DNA from: RGIG4608 sp045651165
GTDB taxonomy: Bacteria > Bacillota > Clostridia > Oscillospirales > CAG-272
DNA: 6,428 nt
Assembly: GCA_045651165.1 (NCBI GenBank)
Contig: JAZRRX010000017.1
Location: 1 to 6,428, forward strand
Direction: 5' to 3'
Shown here: one piece after another, positions 1 to 5,418 of the stretch
Position numbering within the stretch: the stretch's first letter is position 1
Layout: every line of letters begins with the position of its first letter
Notes under the pieces: generated by a model
The model's input: only the letters and a program-made list of their open reading frames with translations
Database searches by the model: none
Told to the model about the DNA's origin: nothing
Translations under genes and position numbers: made by a program

Positions 1-246
1 TTGGAATTTCACTCCAAAACTACGAAAATCACTGCTTTGGAGTAATTTTCTAAAATTTACTTAGATAAAGCACAGGGATTTAGATAGTATTGTGTCTATA
101 ATTTAAATAGCAAATTAAAGATTTTCGAGCCGCCTGTTAAAATGGCGAGAAAATCGTTATGTGTTGTGCAACAACACAATTTGCGCGAAATTTGACTTTA
201 AATAGGTTTAAAAAGTTTTGGGGTTATAGGGGGATTTTTCAAAATT
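1..246. repeat. Structured direct repeat, left copy (truncated by window edge)
   Basis: This non-coding stretch aligns base for base with 6181-6427 in the same orientation. The copies differ only in the loop 34-40 (three substitutions), the segment 87-110 (nine substitutions and one indel against 6267-6291), base 169 (C against T) and base 246 (T against C). It folds well: 24-33 pairs with 41-50 (one C·A mismatch), GATTTTC 120-126 with GAAAATC 149-155 enclosing CGCC/GGCG (131-134/144-147), TGTGTTGT 160-167 with ACAACACA 171-178, AATTT/AAATT at 178-192, and a final hairpin at 227-252. There is no credible ORF on either strand. The first nine bases are the 3' half of a stem that is complete in the right copy, so this copy is probably cut at its left side. 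Which strand is transcribed, if either, cannot be told. Confidence 0.9.
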
Positions 247-252
247 CCCCTA
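227..252. other. Strong hairpin at the right end of repeat copy A
   Basis: Bases 227-237 pair with 242-252 (TAGGGGGATTT with AAATTCCCCTA, one G·T wobble at 233/246) around a TTCA loop. In the right copy the base equivalent to 246 is C (6427), which turns the wobble into G-C, so the difference preserves the stem. No U-run follows on either strand, so it is not a canonical intrinsic terminator. It could still stop transcripts leaving the 288-1342 operon, or mark the end of the repeat. Confidence 0.6.
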
Positions 253-287
253 AATCCGTATAAACTAACTTCCTCATAAATCCCAAT

Positions 288-1061
288 TTATCTGCTTTCA
301 ATCAAATCAATAAACTCTTTGGAGAGCTTTGCTTTATACATTTTGGGTGCAAATTGAATGATATCTTCAAATCCTTCTTTTGCCTCGTCAAATTTGCCGA
401 GTTTATAAAGAGAAACTGCACGATAAAAGCTAACGTTTATTCTTGTGAGCTTGTGATTCTGCTTTTTTGTGTTGTTTTCTTTTATATCTATATCACAAAC
501 GTCAACCACATATTCAAAATCGTCATCTGAAAATGCATCAAATTTATCAAAAACCGTGAAATTGTTGAGCACGTATGAAAGTTTTGGGTTTTCAGCTTGC
601 AATCTGCTGTATTTTTTAACAATGGTGGGCAATTTTTCATATTCTCCGCGTTCGAAATGAACGTACGCCACACGATAAAGATTGTTGCATTTGTCTATGG
701 GGTGTGTAGTTTTGGGAGTGATTTCTTCAACGAGATTTAAAATTTCTTCGTGCTTGCCTGCGGACATATAATAAAGCATTTTGTGTCTTGTTGATTTTTT
801 GAGAACGCCAAGAGCCAAAATTTCATTGAATTTTTCGGGGTCGAGATCCTCATAAATAACACTTTCGATATCTTTTTCACGCAATTTTTCAAATGGAATG
901 CGAATGTTAGATGCAAGTAGAACGATTCCTATCATCGCAATGAGGACGCTCACACTCATAAGTAATATCAATGCTGCCAAAATAATAATATATGCAAGTA
1001 CAATAAGCGCACATTTGATGCGGTATTCTTTAACTATTTGTTTTGCTGTTTTGTTGTTCAT
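288..1061 (-). CDS. Membrane-anchored TPR-like protein, second gene of an ArsR operon
   Basis: This 257-aa protein of unknown function starts at ATG 1061, with GAGG seven bases upstream. Two hydrophobic segments near the N-terminus (about residues 17-35 and 36-52) form a likely hairpin anchor. The remaining 200 or so residues are soluble and helical. At least two stretches look like tetratricopeptide repeats: about 126-150 (NLYRVAYVHFERGEYEKL) and about 211-238 (FYRAVSLYKLGKFDEAKEGF). A poorly conserved helical pair near 97-112 may be another. TPRs usually mediate protein contacts, so a scaffold or sensor at the membrane is plausible, but this is inference. The gene begins 14 bp after the repressor's stop and shares its promoter, so its expression is probably held down by that repressor. 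It is not SdpI-like, since it lacks that family's multi-span layout. No intrinsic terminator follows it. Confidence 0.85.
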   Translation of the reverse strand: MNNKTAKQIVKEYRIKCALIVLAYIIILAALILLMSVSVLIAMIGIVLLASNIRIPFEKLREKDIESVIYEDLDPEKFNEILALGVLKKSTRHKMLYYMSAGKHEEILNLVEEITPKTTHPIDKCNNLYRVAYVHFERGEYEKLPTIVKKYSRLQAENPKLSYVLNNFTVFDKFDAFSDDDFEYVVDVCDIDIKENNTKKQNHKLTRINVSFYRAVSLYKLGKFDEAKEGFEDIIQFAPKMYKAKLSKEFIDLIESR

Positions 1062-1075
1062 AATTTTACCTCTTT

Positions 1076-1342
1076 TTATAAATTTTCTTTCAAAAGTTTG
1101 CGAAGCCAGTCGTCAAGATCTTCAATAGGATCAAATTTTACTTCATAAACTATAAATTTGCCCTCACGGTGCGTGTCAACGAGCTCGGCCTCTCGCAAAA
1201 CGGCAAGATGGCGCGATATTGCAGGGGGAGAAATATCAAATCGTTCAGCTATTTCACCCATAGTTTTGTTGCCTTTTTTTAGCATTTTCAGTATTTCTCT
1301 GCGCGTTGGATCACAAAGGGCTAAAAGCGTTTCTTGAATCAT
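1076..1342 (-). CDS. ArsR-family winged-helix repressor, SdpR-like
   Basis: This 88-aa protein is a compact ArsR/SmtB winged-helix DNA-binding domain. The signature DPTRREIL lies at residues 11-18, the HTH at about 28-55 with recognition helix SPPAISRHLAVLREAELV, and the beta wing at about 57-68 (REGKFIVYEV). It has no CxC metal site in the recognition region and no His/Asp-rich C-terminal helix, so it is unlikely to sense metals. It resembles the SdpR type of ArsR proteins, which act as autorepressors released by a membrane partner. The start at ATG 1342 follows an AGGTG ribosome site (1349-1354). It is the first gene of the operon and sits behind a promoter overlapped by a large inverted repeat, so autorepression is very likely. 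That the downstream membrane protein is its antagonist is inference from gene order. Confidence 0.93.
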   Translation of the reverse strand: MIQETLLALCDPTRREILKMLKKGNKTMGEIAERFDISPPAISRHLAVLREAELVDTHREGKFIVYEVKFDPIEDLDDWLRKLLKENL

Positions 1343-1384
1343 TTTTACACCTCGCTAAAATATAACAAATTTAAAGCGGAAAAC

Positions 1385-1421
1385 AATACATTTAACATTT
1401 AAGTTAATTGTTAAATGTATT
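1385..1421. promoter_or_regulatory. Inverted-repeat operator of the arsR-type operon
   Basis: AATACATTTAACA (1385-1397) and TGTTAAATGTATT (1409-1421) are perfect 13-bp inverted arms around an 11-bp AT spacer that holds a TTAAgTTAA core. The right arm overlaps the minus-strand -10 box and the repeat covers the expected transcription start. This is the usual position for an ArsR-family operator, so autorepression by the 88-aa protein is the natural reading. Confidence 0.8.
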
Positions 1422-1447
1422 ATAACACAAGTAAGAAACCGTGTCAA
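1419..1447 (-). promoter_or_regulatory. Consensus sigma-A promoter of the arsR-type operon
   Basis: On the minus strand, TTGACA (1447-1442) and TATAAT (1424-1419) are separated by exactly 17 bp. Both hexamers match the consensus. Transcription should start near 1412, inside the operator. A promoter this strong needs repression, which fits the overlapping inverted repeat. Confidence 0.9.
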
Positions 1448-1501
1448 TCTCTAGTGGAAAAATTTTTATGAAAAATTCTCGAAAAATATCAAAAATAAGG
1501 A

Positions 1502-1530
1502 TTGACTGAAGACGATATTTGTTGTATAAT
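1502..1530 (+). promoter_or_regulatory. Sigma-A promoter of the YitT-family gene
   Basis: TTGACT (1502-1507) and TATAAT (1525-1530) have a 17-bp spacer. The expected start is near 1537, leaving a leader of roughly 68 nt before the ATG at 1605. The promoter is back to back with the arsR-type promoter, with about 55 bp of AT-rich DNA between the two -35 boxes. Confidence 0.88.
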
Positions 1531-1531
1531 C

Positions 1532-1600
1532 AATATCACAAAAAGCATTTTTGTGATATTTTTCTCCCTTTTGATACGAAGGGGAGCAACCTTTAGAGGT
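1532..1600 (+). promoter_or_regulatory. Palindrome and structured leader before the YitT-family gene
   Basis: Three hairpins lie side by side. AATATCACAAAAA (1532-1544) and TTTTTGTGATATT (1548-1560) are perfect 13-bp arms around GCA. CTCCCTT (1564-1570) pairs with AAGGGGAG (1579-1586) with one bulged G. ACCT (1589-1592) pairs with AGGT (1597-1600) and would cover most of the Shine-Dalgarno AGAGG (1595-1599). The first palindrome spans the expected transcription start, so it may be a repressor operator. If the start is a few bases earlier, it becomes a hairpin followed by five U's, as in an attenuator. The third could limit ribosome access. No known riboswitch class was recognised with confidence. 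Confidence 0.6.
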
Positions 1601-1604
1601 AAAC

Positions 1605-2459
1605 ATGATAAAGATTAAATTTAAAGATTGGATGTTTATGAACGCGGGCATTGTGCTTATTGCTTGCGCAACATATTTCTTTTTAGTTCCAAATAGTTTC
1701 GTTACTGGTGGAATGACAGGTCTTGCGACTATTTTGGGCAAGCTCACTTCCTTGACCACATCTACATGGCTAATGTTTCTTAACATTTGCATGCTTATTG
1801 TTGGCTTTATTTTTCTTGGTAAGAAAACGGGCATTTGGACTGTATACTGTAGCCTTGGATACACGAGCATCATGCTTATATTTGAGCGAATATTCCCAAT
1901 GGCAGACGGAGTTACCTTGACAGACGAATCCTTTATGGAGCTTTGTGTTGGTATTCTTATATATGCTGTGGGTACTGCGATAATTTTCTATGCGGGCGCA
2001 TCAAGTGGCGGTATGGACATTATGGCGCTCATAATTCAAAAATATGCAAAGGTTGACGTTGGCAAGGCGGTGCTTTACGTTAATACCTTTATTGCTTGTG
2101 GCTCAATTTTTGTTTTCGGCGGAGTTGAGCGCTCAATTCTTTCACTTATTGGTTTGTTTGCAAATTCATTTGTTATTGATAGCGTTATTGATAATTTCCA
2201 TTCGTGCAAGTATTTTGTGGTTATTACAGATAAAACCGAGCTTGTTTCTGAATATATTATGAATAATCTCCACCACGGTGTAACGGTGAGTGAGGCGATT
2301 GGCGCATATACCCAGACAAAGAAGGGTATGATACATACTGTTTGCCGTAGATATGAGGCAATTAAACTCCGTGCGGCAATCAAAAAAATCGATGAAAACG
2401 CATTTATTGTTGTAACAACAAGTAGCGAAATCATCGGCAAGGGCTTTAGAAGTGTATAA
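1605..2459 (+). CDS. YitT-family membrane protein with C-terminal DUF2179 domain
   Basis: This 284-aa integral membrane protein has the length usual for the family found in several paralogues in Bacillus (YitT, YpjC, YqfU, YvjA, YxkD). It has about six hydrophobic spans (roughly 11-28, 34-50, 55-73, 78-97, 111-131, 155-194). The family's glycine-rich elements are visible: FLVPNSFVTGGMTGLATIL near 26-44 and GASSGGMDIMALII near 131-144. The cytoplasmic C-terminal domain (about 205-282) is a clear DUF2179: HHGVTVSEAIGAYTQTKKGM, then CRRYEAIKLRAAIKKID and FIVVTTSSEIIGKGF. The transported substrate or exact role of the family is not established. The gene has its own promoter, a structured leader, AGAGG five bases before the ATG, and a strong terminator, so it is monocistronic. 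Confidence 0.93.
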   Translation: MIKIKFKDWMFMNAGIVLIACATYFFLVPNSFVTGGMTGLATILGKLTSLTTSTWLMFLNICMLIVGFIFLGKKTGIWTVYCSLGYTSIMLIFERIFPMADGVTLTDESFMELCVGILIYAVGTAIIFYAGASSGGMDIMALIIQKYAKVDVGKAVLYVNTFIACGSIFVFGGVERSILSLIGLFANSFVIDSVIDNFHSCKYFVVITDKTELVSEYIMNNLHHGVTVSEAIGAYTQTKKGMIHTVCRRYEAIKLRAAIKKIDENAFIVVTTSSEIIGKGFRSV

Positions 2460-2476
2460 ATTTCATATTTTATAGA

Positions 2477-2504
2477 AAAAAGAGGAGCAAATGCTCCTCT
2501 TTTT
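2477..2504. terminator. Bidirectional intrinsic terminator between convergent genes
   Basis: AAAAAGAGGAGC (2477-2488) pairs perfectly with GCTCCTCTTTTT (2493-2504) around an AAAT loop. The plus strand ends in a T-run (2500-2504). The minus strand ends in T's copied from the A-run 2476-2481. It serves the YitT-family gene (stop at 2459) and the SLOG gene, whose TAA stop (2505-2503) lies partly within the stem. Confidence 0.93.
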
Positions 2505-2976
2505 ATGTTTTCATTAAATTTATAGCCTTTACATTGCTTTTTCTTGCGTAATTTACGGTTTGATATGTGCCACCCTTGAGCTTTTCTAGATATGCAACGC
2601 AGAGATCGGCTCCATCAACGAGCGCTCGATTGCGCGCGAACATTACTCCTTCGGAATAATTTTCTTGAATGTATTTAACGCTGTCTGCGTGGGCTATGGT
2701 ATAGTAATAAATTTGCTTTTCAAAGGGTGAATAGTACCTTTCTTGACCCTTGCATGGTAGAACAAGATGAAGCTTTATGTGTGGATATTTTTGTTTTAAA
2801 TTCAAAACGGTGAGTGCCGCAAGTGAATCGAATCCTTTTGCACCACCCGTGCGAAAATCGGTGAAATCTTTGTCTTCAATTAATTCAATTAACTTATTTT
2901 CAATTCTTGATTGTATCTCTTTTTGAGAGAGTGCGCTTATTTTTCTGTGCCCTGTGAAGCAACAAATTTTGGACAT
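2503..2976 (-). CDS. SLOG-superfamily protein, DUF1273/YpsA-like
   Basis: This 157-aa single-domain Rossmann-like protein of the SLOG superfamily resembles the DUF1273 (YpsA) group. Visible hallmarks are CCFTGHR at residues 5-11, the ligand-binding GGAKGFDSLAA at 44-54, LVLPCKGQ at 71-78, and the C-terminal strand-helix block RNRALVDGADLCVAY...GGT at about 115-137. SLOG domains are thought to bind or process nucleotide-like ligands. YpsA of Bacillus subtilis has been linked to cell-division control, but function should not be transferred to this shorter and diverged member. ATG 2976 is preceded by GGTGG with a nine-base spacer. The gene has its own promoter and no operon partner. It converges on the YitT-family gene and shares its terminator. 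Confidence 0.88.
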   Translation of the reverse strand: MSKICCFTGHRKISALSQKEIQSRIENKLIELIEDKDFTDFRTGGAKGFDSLAALTVLNLKQKYPHIKLHLVLPCKGQERYYSPFEKQIYYYTIAHADSVKYIQENYSEGVMFARNRALVDGADLCVAYLEKLKGGTYQTVNYARKSNVKAINLMKT

Positions 2977-2999
2977 CGATTATCACCACCTTTCACTAT

Positions 3000-3028
3000 A
3001 TATTAACATAAAACAATTTAAAAGTCAA
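3000..3028 (-). promoter_or_regulatory. Probable promoter of the SLOG gene
   Basis: On the minus strand, TTGACT (3028-3023) is followed after 17 bp by TAATAT (3005-3000). The -35 matches 5/6 and the -10 4/6. Its position about 25 bp before the start codon at 2976 is right for the SLOG gene. The surroundings are very AT-rich, so chance matches are possible. Confidence 0.55.
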
Positions 3029-3086
3029 CAAAATAATGCCCAAAATTTCAAAACTAAATAATAATAGAAAAATGAAAGATATTGTT

Positions 3087-3297
3087 TTTGCACAATTCGA
3101 TAAAAATGTTTAAAAATTGACGCTTTTTGACAAGCTTTCCTGTGGAAAACCCTGTGGAAACTGTGGAAAATATAGCAAAATCGCGATTCCGGTAAAAAAA
3201 TAAACAGATGTTCCTGTGGAAAACAATTTACATTTAATTACAATATTGGGTTTTTCTATGTTTTTATATTTTGTCAAAAATCGTAGAATTGTGCAAA
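3087..3297. repeat. 12-bp inverted repeat enclosing a 187-bp AT-rich segment
   Basis: TTTGCACAATTC (3087-3098) and GAATTGTGCAAA (3286-3297) are exact inverted copies. A short GAT/ATC match continues inwards with a two-base offset. The arms lie in the 373-bp gap between the SLOG gene and the 132-aa gene and enclose the TGTGGAAA cluster. No ORF lies between them. It may be the footprint of a small palindromic element or paired protein-binding sites. Confidence 0.55.
3141..3223 (+). other. Cluster of four TGTGGAAA repeats (DnaA-box-like)
   Basis: TGTGGAAAA (3141-3149), TGTGGAAAC (3153-3161), TGTGGAAAA (3162-3170) and TGTGGAAAA (3215-3223) all point the same way. Two of them extend to CCTGTGGAAAAC. 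The complement TTTTCCACA is one base from the DnaA box TTATCCACA. TTTTGCACA (3086-3094) and TGTGCAAAC (3290-3298) at the flanking inverted repeat are looser, DnaA-box-like matches in opposite directions. The surrounding DNA is strongly AT-rich. Apart from the SLOG promoter, the gap 2977-3349 shows nothing else recognisable. No dnaA or dnaN gene is present, so DnaA titration or regulation is more likely than a chromosomal origin. Confidence 0.45.
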
Positions 3298-3349
3298 CAA
3301 ATATCAAGTTTTGTAATATAAATTCAGTTAACCATAGAAAAGTAAAATA

Positions 3350-3748
3350 TTATAATTTTTCGTCTTCGATAAGTCCTTCGCGTTCGCGAATTTTCTCATA
3401 TAAATCTCGCGCGCGTTCAAGACGGCGATAAATTGTTCGTTCATCGCAGTGATTTTTGTATGCTAACCCCAAAACGCGCGAGCTAATATCATATTTTGTC
3501 AGTCGATAAGCCTTTCCATCGAAATAAACTACGCGAACGGCATCAATTATATCCGTTTCACCGTTGAGGAAACACATACGAAGTGTGTCATAAACTGCAA
3601 GCATATCGAGTTTTGAACGCCTAGACACGCAAATAATATTAATTTTCTTGTAAACTTGTATAGGATTAAGTGTTTCGTTATCGAGTCCCAGTCGCGCAAA
3701 TTTGCGAAATACCCTGATAATTTCATTCCTCTTGTCATTTTTCTGCAT
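3350..3748 (-). CDS. Unnamed 132-aa HTH-like protein under a LexA-box promoter
   Basis: I do not recognise a named family. The ATG at 3748 was chosen because GAGAGGAG stands seven bases upstream; the open frame runs further up to 3916 but would cross the promoter. The N-terminal half (1-60) is basic and helical. The C-terminal half has a segment YDISSRVLGLAYKNHCDERTIYRRLERARDLYEKI (about 86-120, given here only as a location cue) that looks like a helix-turn-helix of the sigma-region-4/ArpU kind, with DERTIYRRL as the possible recognition helix. A small DNA-binding regulator is the best guess. The promoter carries a LexA-type box, so induction on DNA damage is expected. No strong terminator follows. 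The upstream gene ends 77 bp away on the same strand without a terminator, so some read-through is possible. Confidence 0.8.
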   Translation of the reverse strand: MQKNDKRNEIIRVFRKFARLGLDNETLNPIQVYKKINIICVSRRSKLDMLAVYDTLRMCFLNGETDIIDAVRVVYFDGKAYRLTKYDISSRVLGLAYKNHCDERTIYRRLERARDLYEKIREREGLIEDEKL

Positions 3749-3779
3749 AAATTTTCTCCTCTCAAATGTCTTTTTAAAC

Positions 3780-3808
3780 ATTATAGAACAAATGTTCGTC
3801 ATTGTCAA
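3780..3808 (-). promoter_or_regulatory. Consensus sigma-A promoter of the 132-aa gene
   Basis: On the minus strand, TTGACA (3808-3803) and TATAAT (3785-3780) are perfect hexamers with a 17-bp spacer. The expected start is near 3773, giving a leader of about 25 nt with a strong ribosome site. It lies just past the stop of the pyruvyltransferase gene. Confidence 0.92.
3785..3798 (-). promoter_or_regulatory. LexA/DinR (SOS) box inside the promoter spacer
   Basis: The minus strand reads CGAACATTTGTTCT, which contains the invariant GAAC-N4-GTTC core of the Gram-positive LexA box (CGAACRNRYGTTYC). Of the 14 consensus positions, the two misses are one inner purine and the last base. It fills the -35/-10 spacer and touches the -10, the classic position for repression. 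The match is seen directly; SOS control is inferred. Confidence 0.82.
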
Positions 3809-3825
3809 GTAGAAAAATGAAAATT

Positions 3826-5373
3826 TTATGCCATAATTGTAATTTTCTGGCAAATTTCTGATGCAGATAAAAGAATACTTGTGTTTTGACACGGAAAAAG
3901 CTTGAAATCCTTGCAAAGTCCGTGCATTTTAGGGTCGTTTGATACGGATAGAGTCGGAACTTTGCAAGCATTTGCAAAAAGTGAGCCGTGATATCTTTGA
4001 GATATTACAAATTTAGCGCTTGCAAACAATTCAAAAAGTTCATAAGGCGTTGTTGGACAAAAGATTTTTGCGTTTGGCATTAAGAATTTGACACTTTTAG
4101 CAAATGAAAGGTCTTCTTTGGGGTTTAATACCACCAATAAAGGAGAAAGTTCAAAGCTTTTTTCGATAAGTGTCATCGTTTGTGCTATAGATTCTGCCGA
4201 TATTTTTAACTTTTTTAGACCACGAACGCAGGGAATGTAGATAAAATTCTCTTTTTTACGCTCATTTATCAACTTATGGTTGATTTCTTTGGCGTGCATT
4301 AGAGCTGGGTCGGGCACAAGATGGATATTTCGATGTGGCAAAAGTGAAGAGAGTAATTTTTGAGAATCCGTGTCGCGCACACTGATGAAATCGAAGGTGT
4401 TTACGGCGCGCGATATCATTTTTAACATGAAATCTCGTGTAAAAAAGTTATTTTCAACCGGTCCTATTCCGTTTGCCAGCATAATTTTGCGTTTGCATAG
4501 CAAATTTGCTATGTGAATTGTGGCTAAATAGTAGAATAAGGACGCGTTTGAAGTCGAGTTTTGCAAAAGTGAGCCTCCACCGAAAATAAAAAGGTCTGCT
4601 TTAAAGAGAGCTTGTAGATTTTTGAGTGGATTTTTGTTTCCAATGACTTCTATGGGAGAATCGGGCGCGTATTTTAACAATTTTTTGCGAATTGAAGATA
4701 ATATTGCTTCGTCCCCAAGATTTGAATGTCCGTAATAACCACAAATTGCGATTTTTTGAGGTGTGGAGTGGGCTCGAGCGCAACTTTTTTGGTATTTGGT
4801 CAAGGTTTTTTCATAAAATATGATTGTTTTTTCTGCCATTTCTTTCGCGCTATATCCGTTTTTTACAATTTGGTAAGAAAAATTACAAAGACGCTCTTTT
4901 TCTTTGTCAGGTAGCTCAAAAAAGTGGCAAATTTCCGTCAAAAGTAGCGTTTTCAACTGTTCTAAATTCATGTTATTACACGAGCCACGGCATGTGAAAT
5001 TTGTTTTTTGTGCGATTTTTAGAGTGTTGTGGTCAAGTAACCCGAGAAATCCCTCATTTCCAAGCAAAATGACGGGCAAACTGTGTGCCATAGCTTCAAG
5101 TGCTGCGCGTGAAACACCCACAAAAAGTGATGATGGTTCAAAATAATCAGCGGGGGAGTCCACATTACCCAATGCAATTATCAACTGATGGTTGATTTTC
5201 TCGTTGATTTGAAGTGATTTTTTGTGAATTTCGGGATATTTTTCACCTCCACCAATTATGATGATTTGCAAATCTGGATATTTGGGGTGCAAAATCGGTG
5301 CTATATCGCATAAAATTGATGCTCCGAGTGAGCAGTCGGCATCAAGTCGGCTTACAAAAATAATTTTTCGCAT
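3826..5373 (-). CDS. GT4 C-terminal half fused to CsaB-type polysaccharide pyruvyltransferase
   Basis: This 515-aa open frame has two domains. Residues 1-190 are the nucleotide-sugar-binding half of a GT4 glycosyltransferase: IIFVSRLD at 4-11, LQIIIIGGGEKY at 35-46, and SRAALEAMAHSLPVILLGNEGF at about 88-109. Of the EX7E pair only the second Glu (93) is present, and the usual Lys after the RLD strand is missing. Residues 207-500 are a PF04230 pyruvyltransferase: GYYGHSNLGDEAI at 212-224, FGGGSLLQ at 264-271, SVRD at 331-334, DPAL at 355-358 and SQRYHGSLFANA at 458-469. CsaB enzymes pyruvylate secondary cell-wall polysaccharide, which anchors S-layer-type proteins. The frame lacks the acceptor-binding half of the GT, which is encoded just upstream in the same frame. 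The ATG at 5373 has only a weak ribosome site (AGAAGTG), so it is probably not a native start. Confidence 0.85.
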   Translation of the reverse strand: MRKIIFVSRLDADCSLGASILCDIAPILHPKYPDLQIIIIGGGEKYPEIHKKSLQINEKINHQLIIALGNVDSPADYFEPSSLFVGVSRAALEAMAHSLPVILLGNEGFLGLLDHNTLKIAQKTNFTCRGSCNNMNLEQLKTLLLTEICHFFELPDKEKERLCNFSYQIVKNGYSAKEMAEKTIIFYEKTLTKYQKSCARAHSTPQKIAICGYYGHSNLGDEAILSSIRKKLLKYAPDSPIEVIGNKNPLKNLQALFKADLFIFGGGSLLQNSTSNASLFYYLATIHIANLLCKRKIMLANGIGPVENNFFTRDFMLKMISRAVNTFDFISVRDTDSQKLLSSLLPHRNIHLVPDPALMHAKEINHKLINERKKENFIYIPCVRGLKKLKISAESIAQTMTLIEKSFELSPLLVVLNPKEDLSFAKSVKFLMPNAKIFCPTTPYELFELFASAKFVISQRYHGSLFANACKVPTLSVSNDPKMHGLCKDFKLFPCQNTSILLSASEICQKITIMA

Positions 5374-5418
5374 TTTTCGTTCACTTCTTTCTGTGTTTTG
5401 AGGATAAAAAGGGTGATT

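Noticed and set aside
1461..1477. AATTTTT/AAAAATT inverted repeat between the divergent promoters
   Set aside because: It is pure A/T sequence of the sort common upstream of strong promoters. No specific function can be supported.
1579..1592. GAAGGGGAGCAAC resembles the GGGGAGUAG element of the manganese (yybP-ykoY) riboswitch
   Set aside because: The invariant bases differ, the leader is only about 68 nt, and the second conserved helix-loop half is absent.
1466..1873. 135-codon minus-strand frame opposite the YitT-family gene
   Set aside because: It lies antisense to a clear family member, has no ribosome site or recognisable motif, and crosses the promoter region.
2977..3349. Chromosomal origin of replication
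   Set aside because: No dnaA, dnaN or rpmH is nearby, the boxes are imperfect, and gene direction on the right is opposite to the usual origin layout. Kept only as a DnaA-box-like cluster.
3216..3431. 71-codon plus-strand frame in the gap before the 132-aa gene
   Set aside because: The translation is low-complexity, overlaps a supported gene on the other strand, and has no ribosome site.
3749..3916. Upstream extension of the 132-aa frame to an ATG at 3916
   Set aside because: It would cover the consensus promoter and LexA box and overlap the 3' end of the pyruvyltransferase gene. The ATG at 3748 has a strong GAGAGGAG ribosome site.
4266..5196. Two near-identical palindromic stretches ATCAACTNATGGTTGAT about 910 bp apart in the pyruvyltransferase gene
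   Set aside because: Both simply encode INHK/QLI peptides within a coding region. There is no further similarity around them, so coincidence is the simplest reading.
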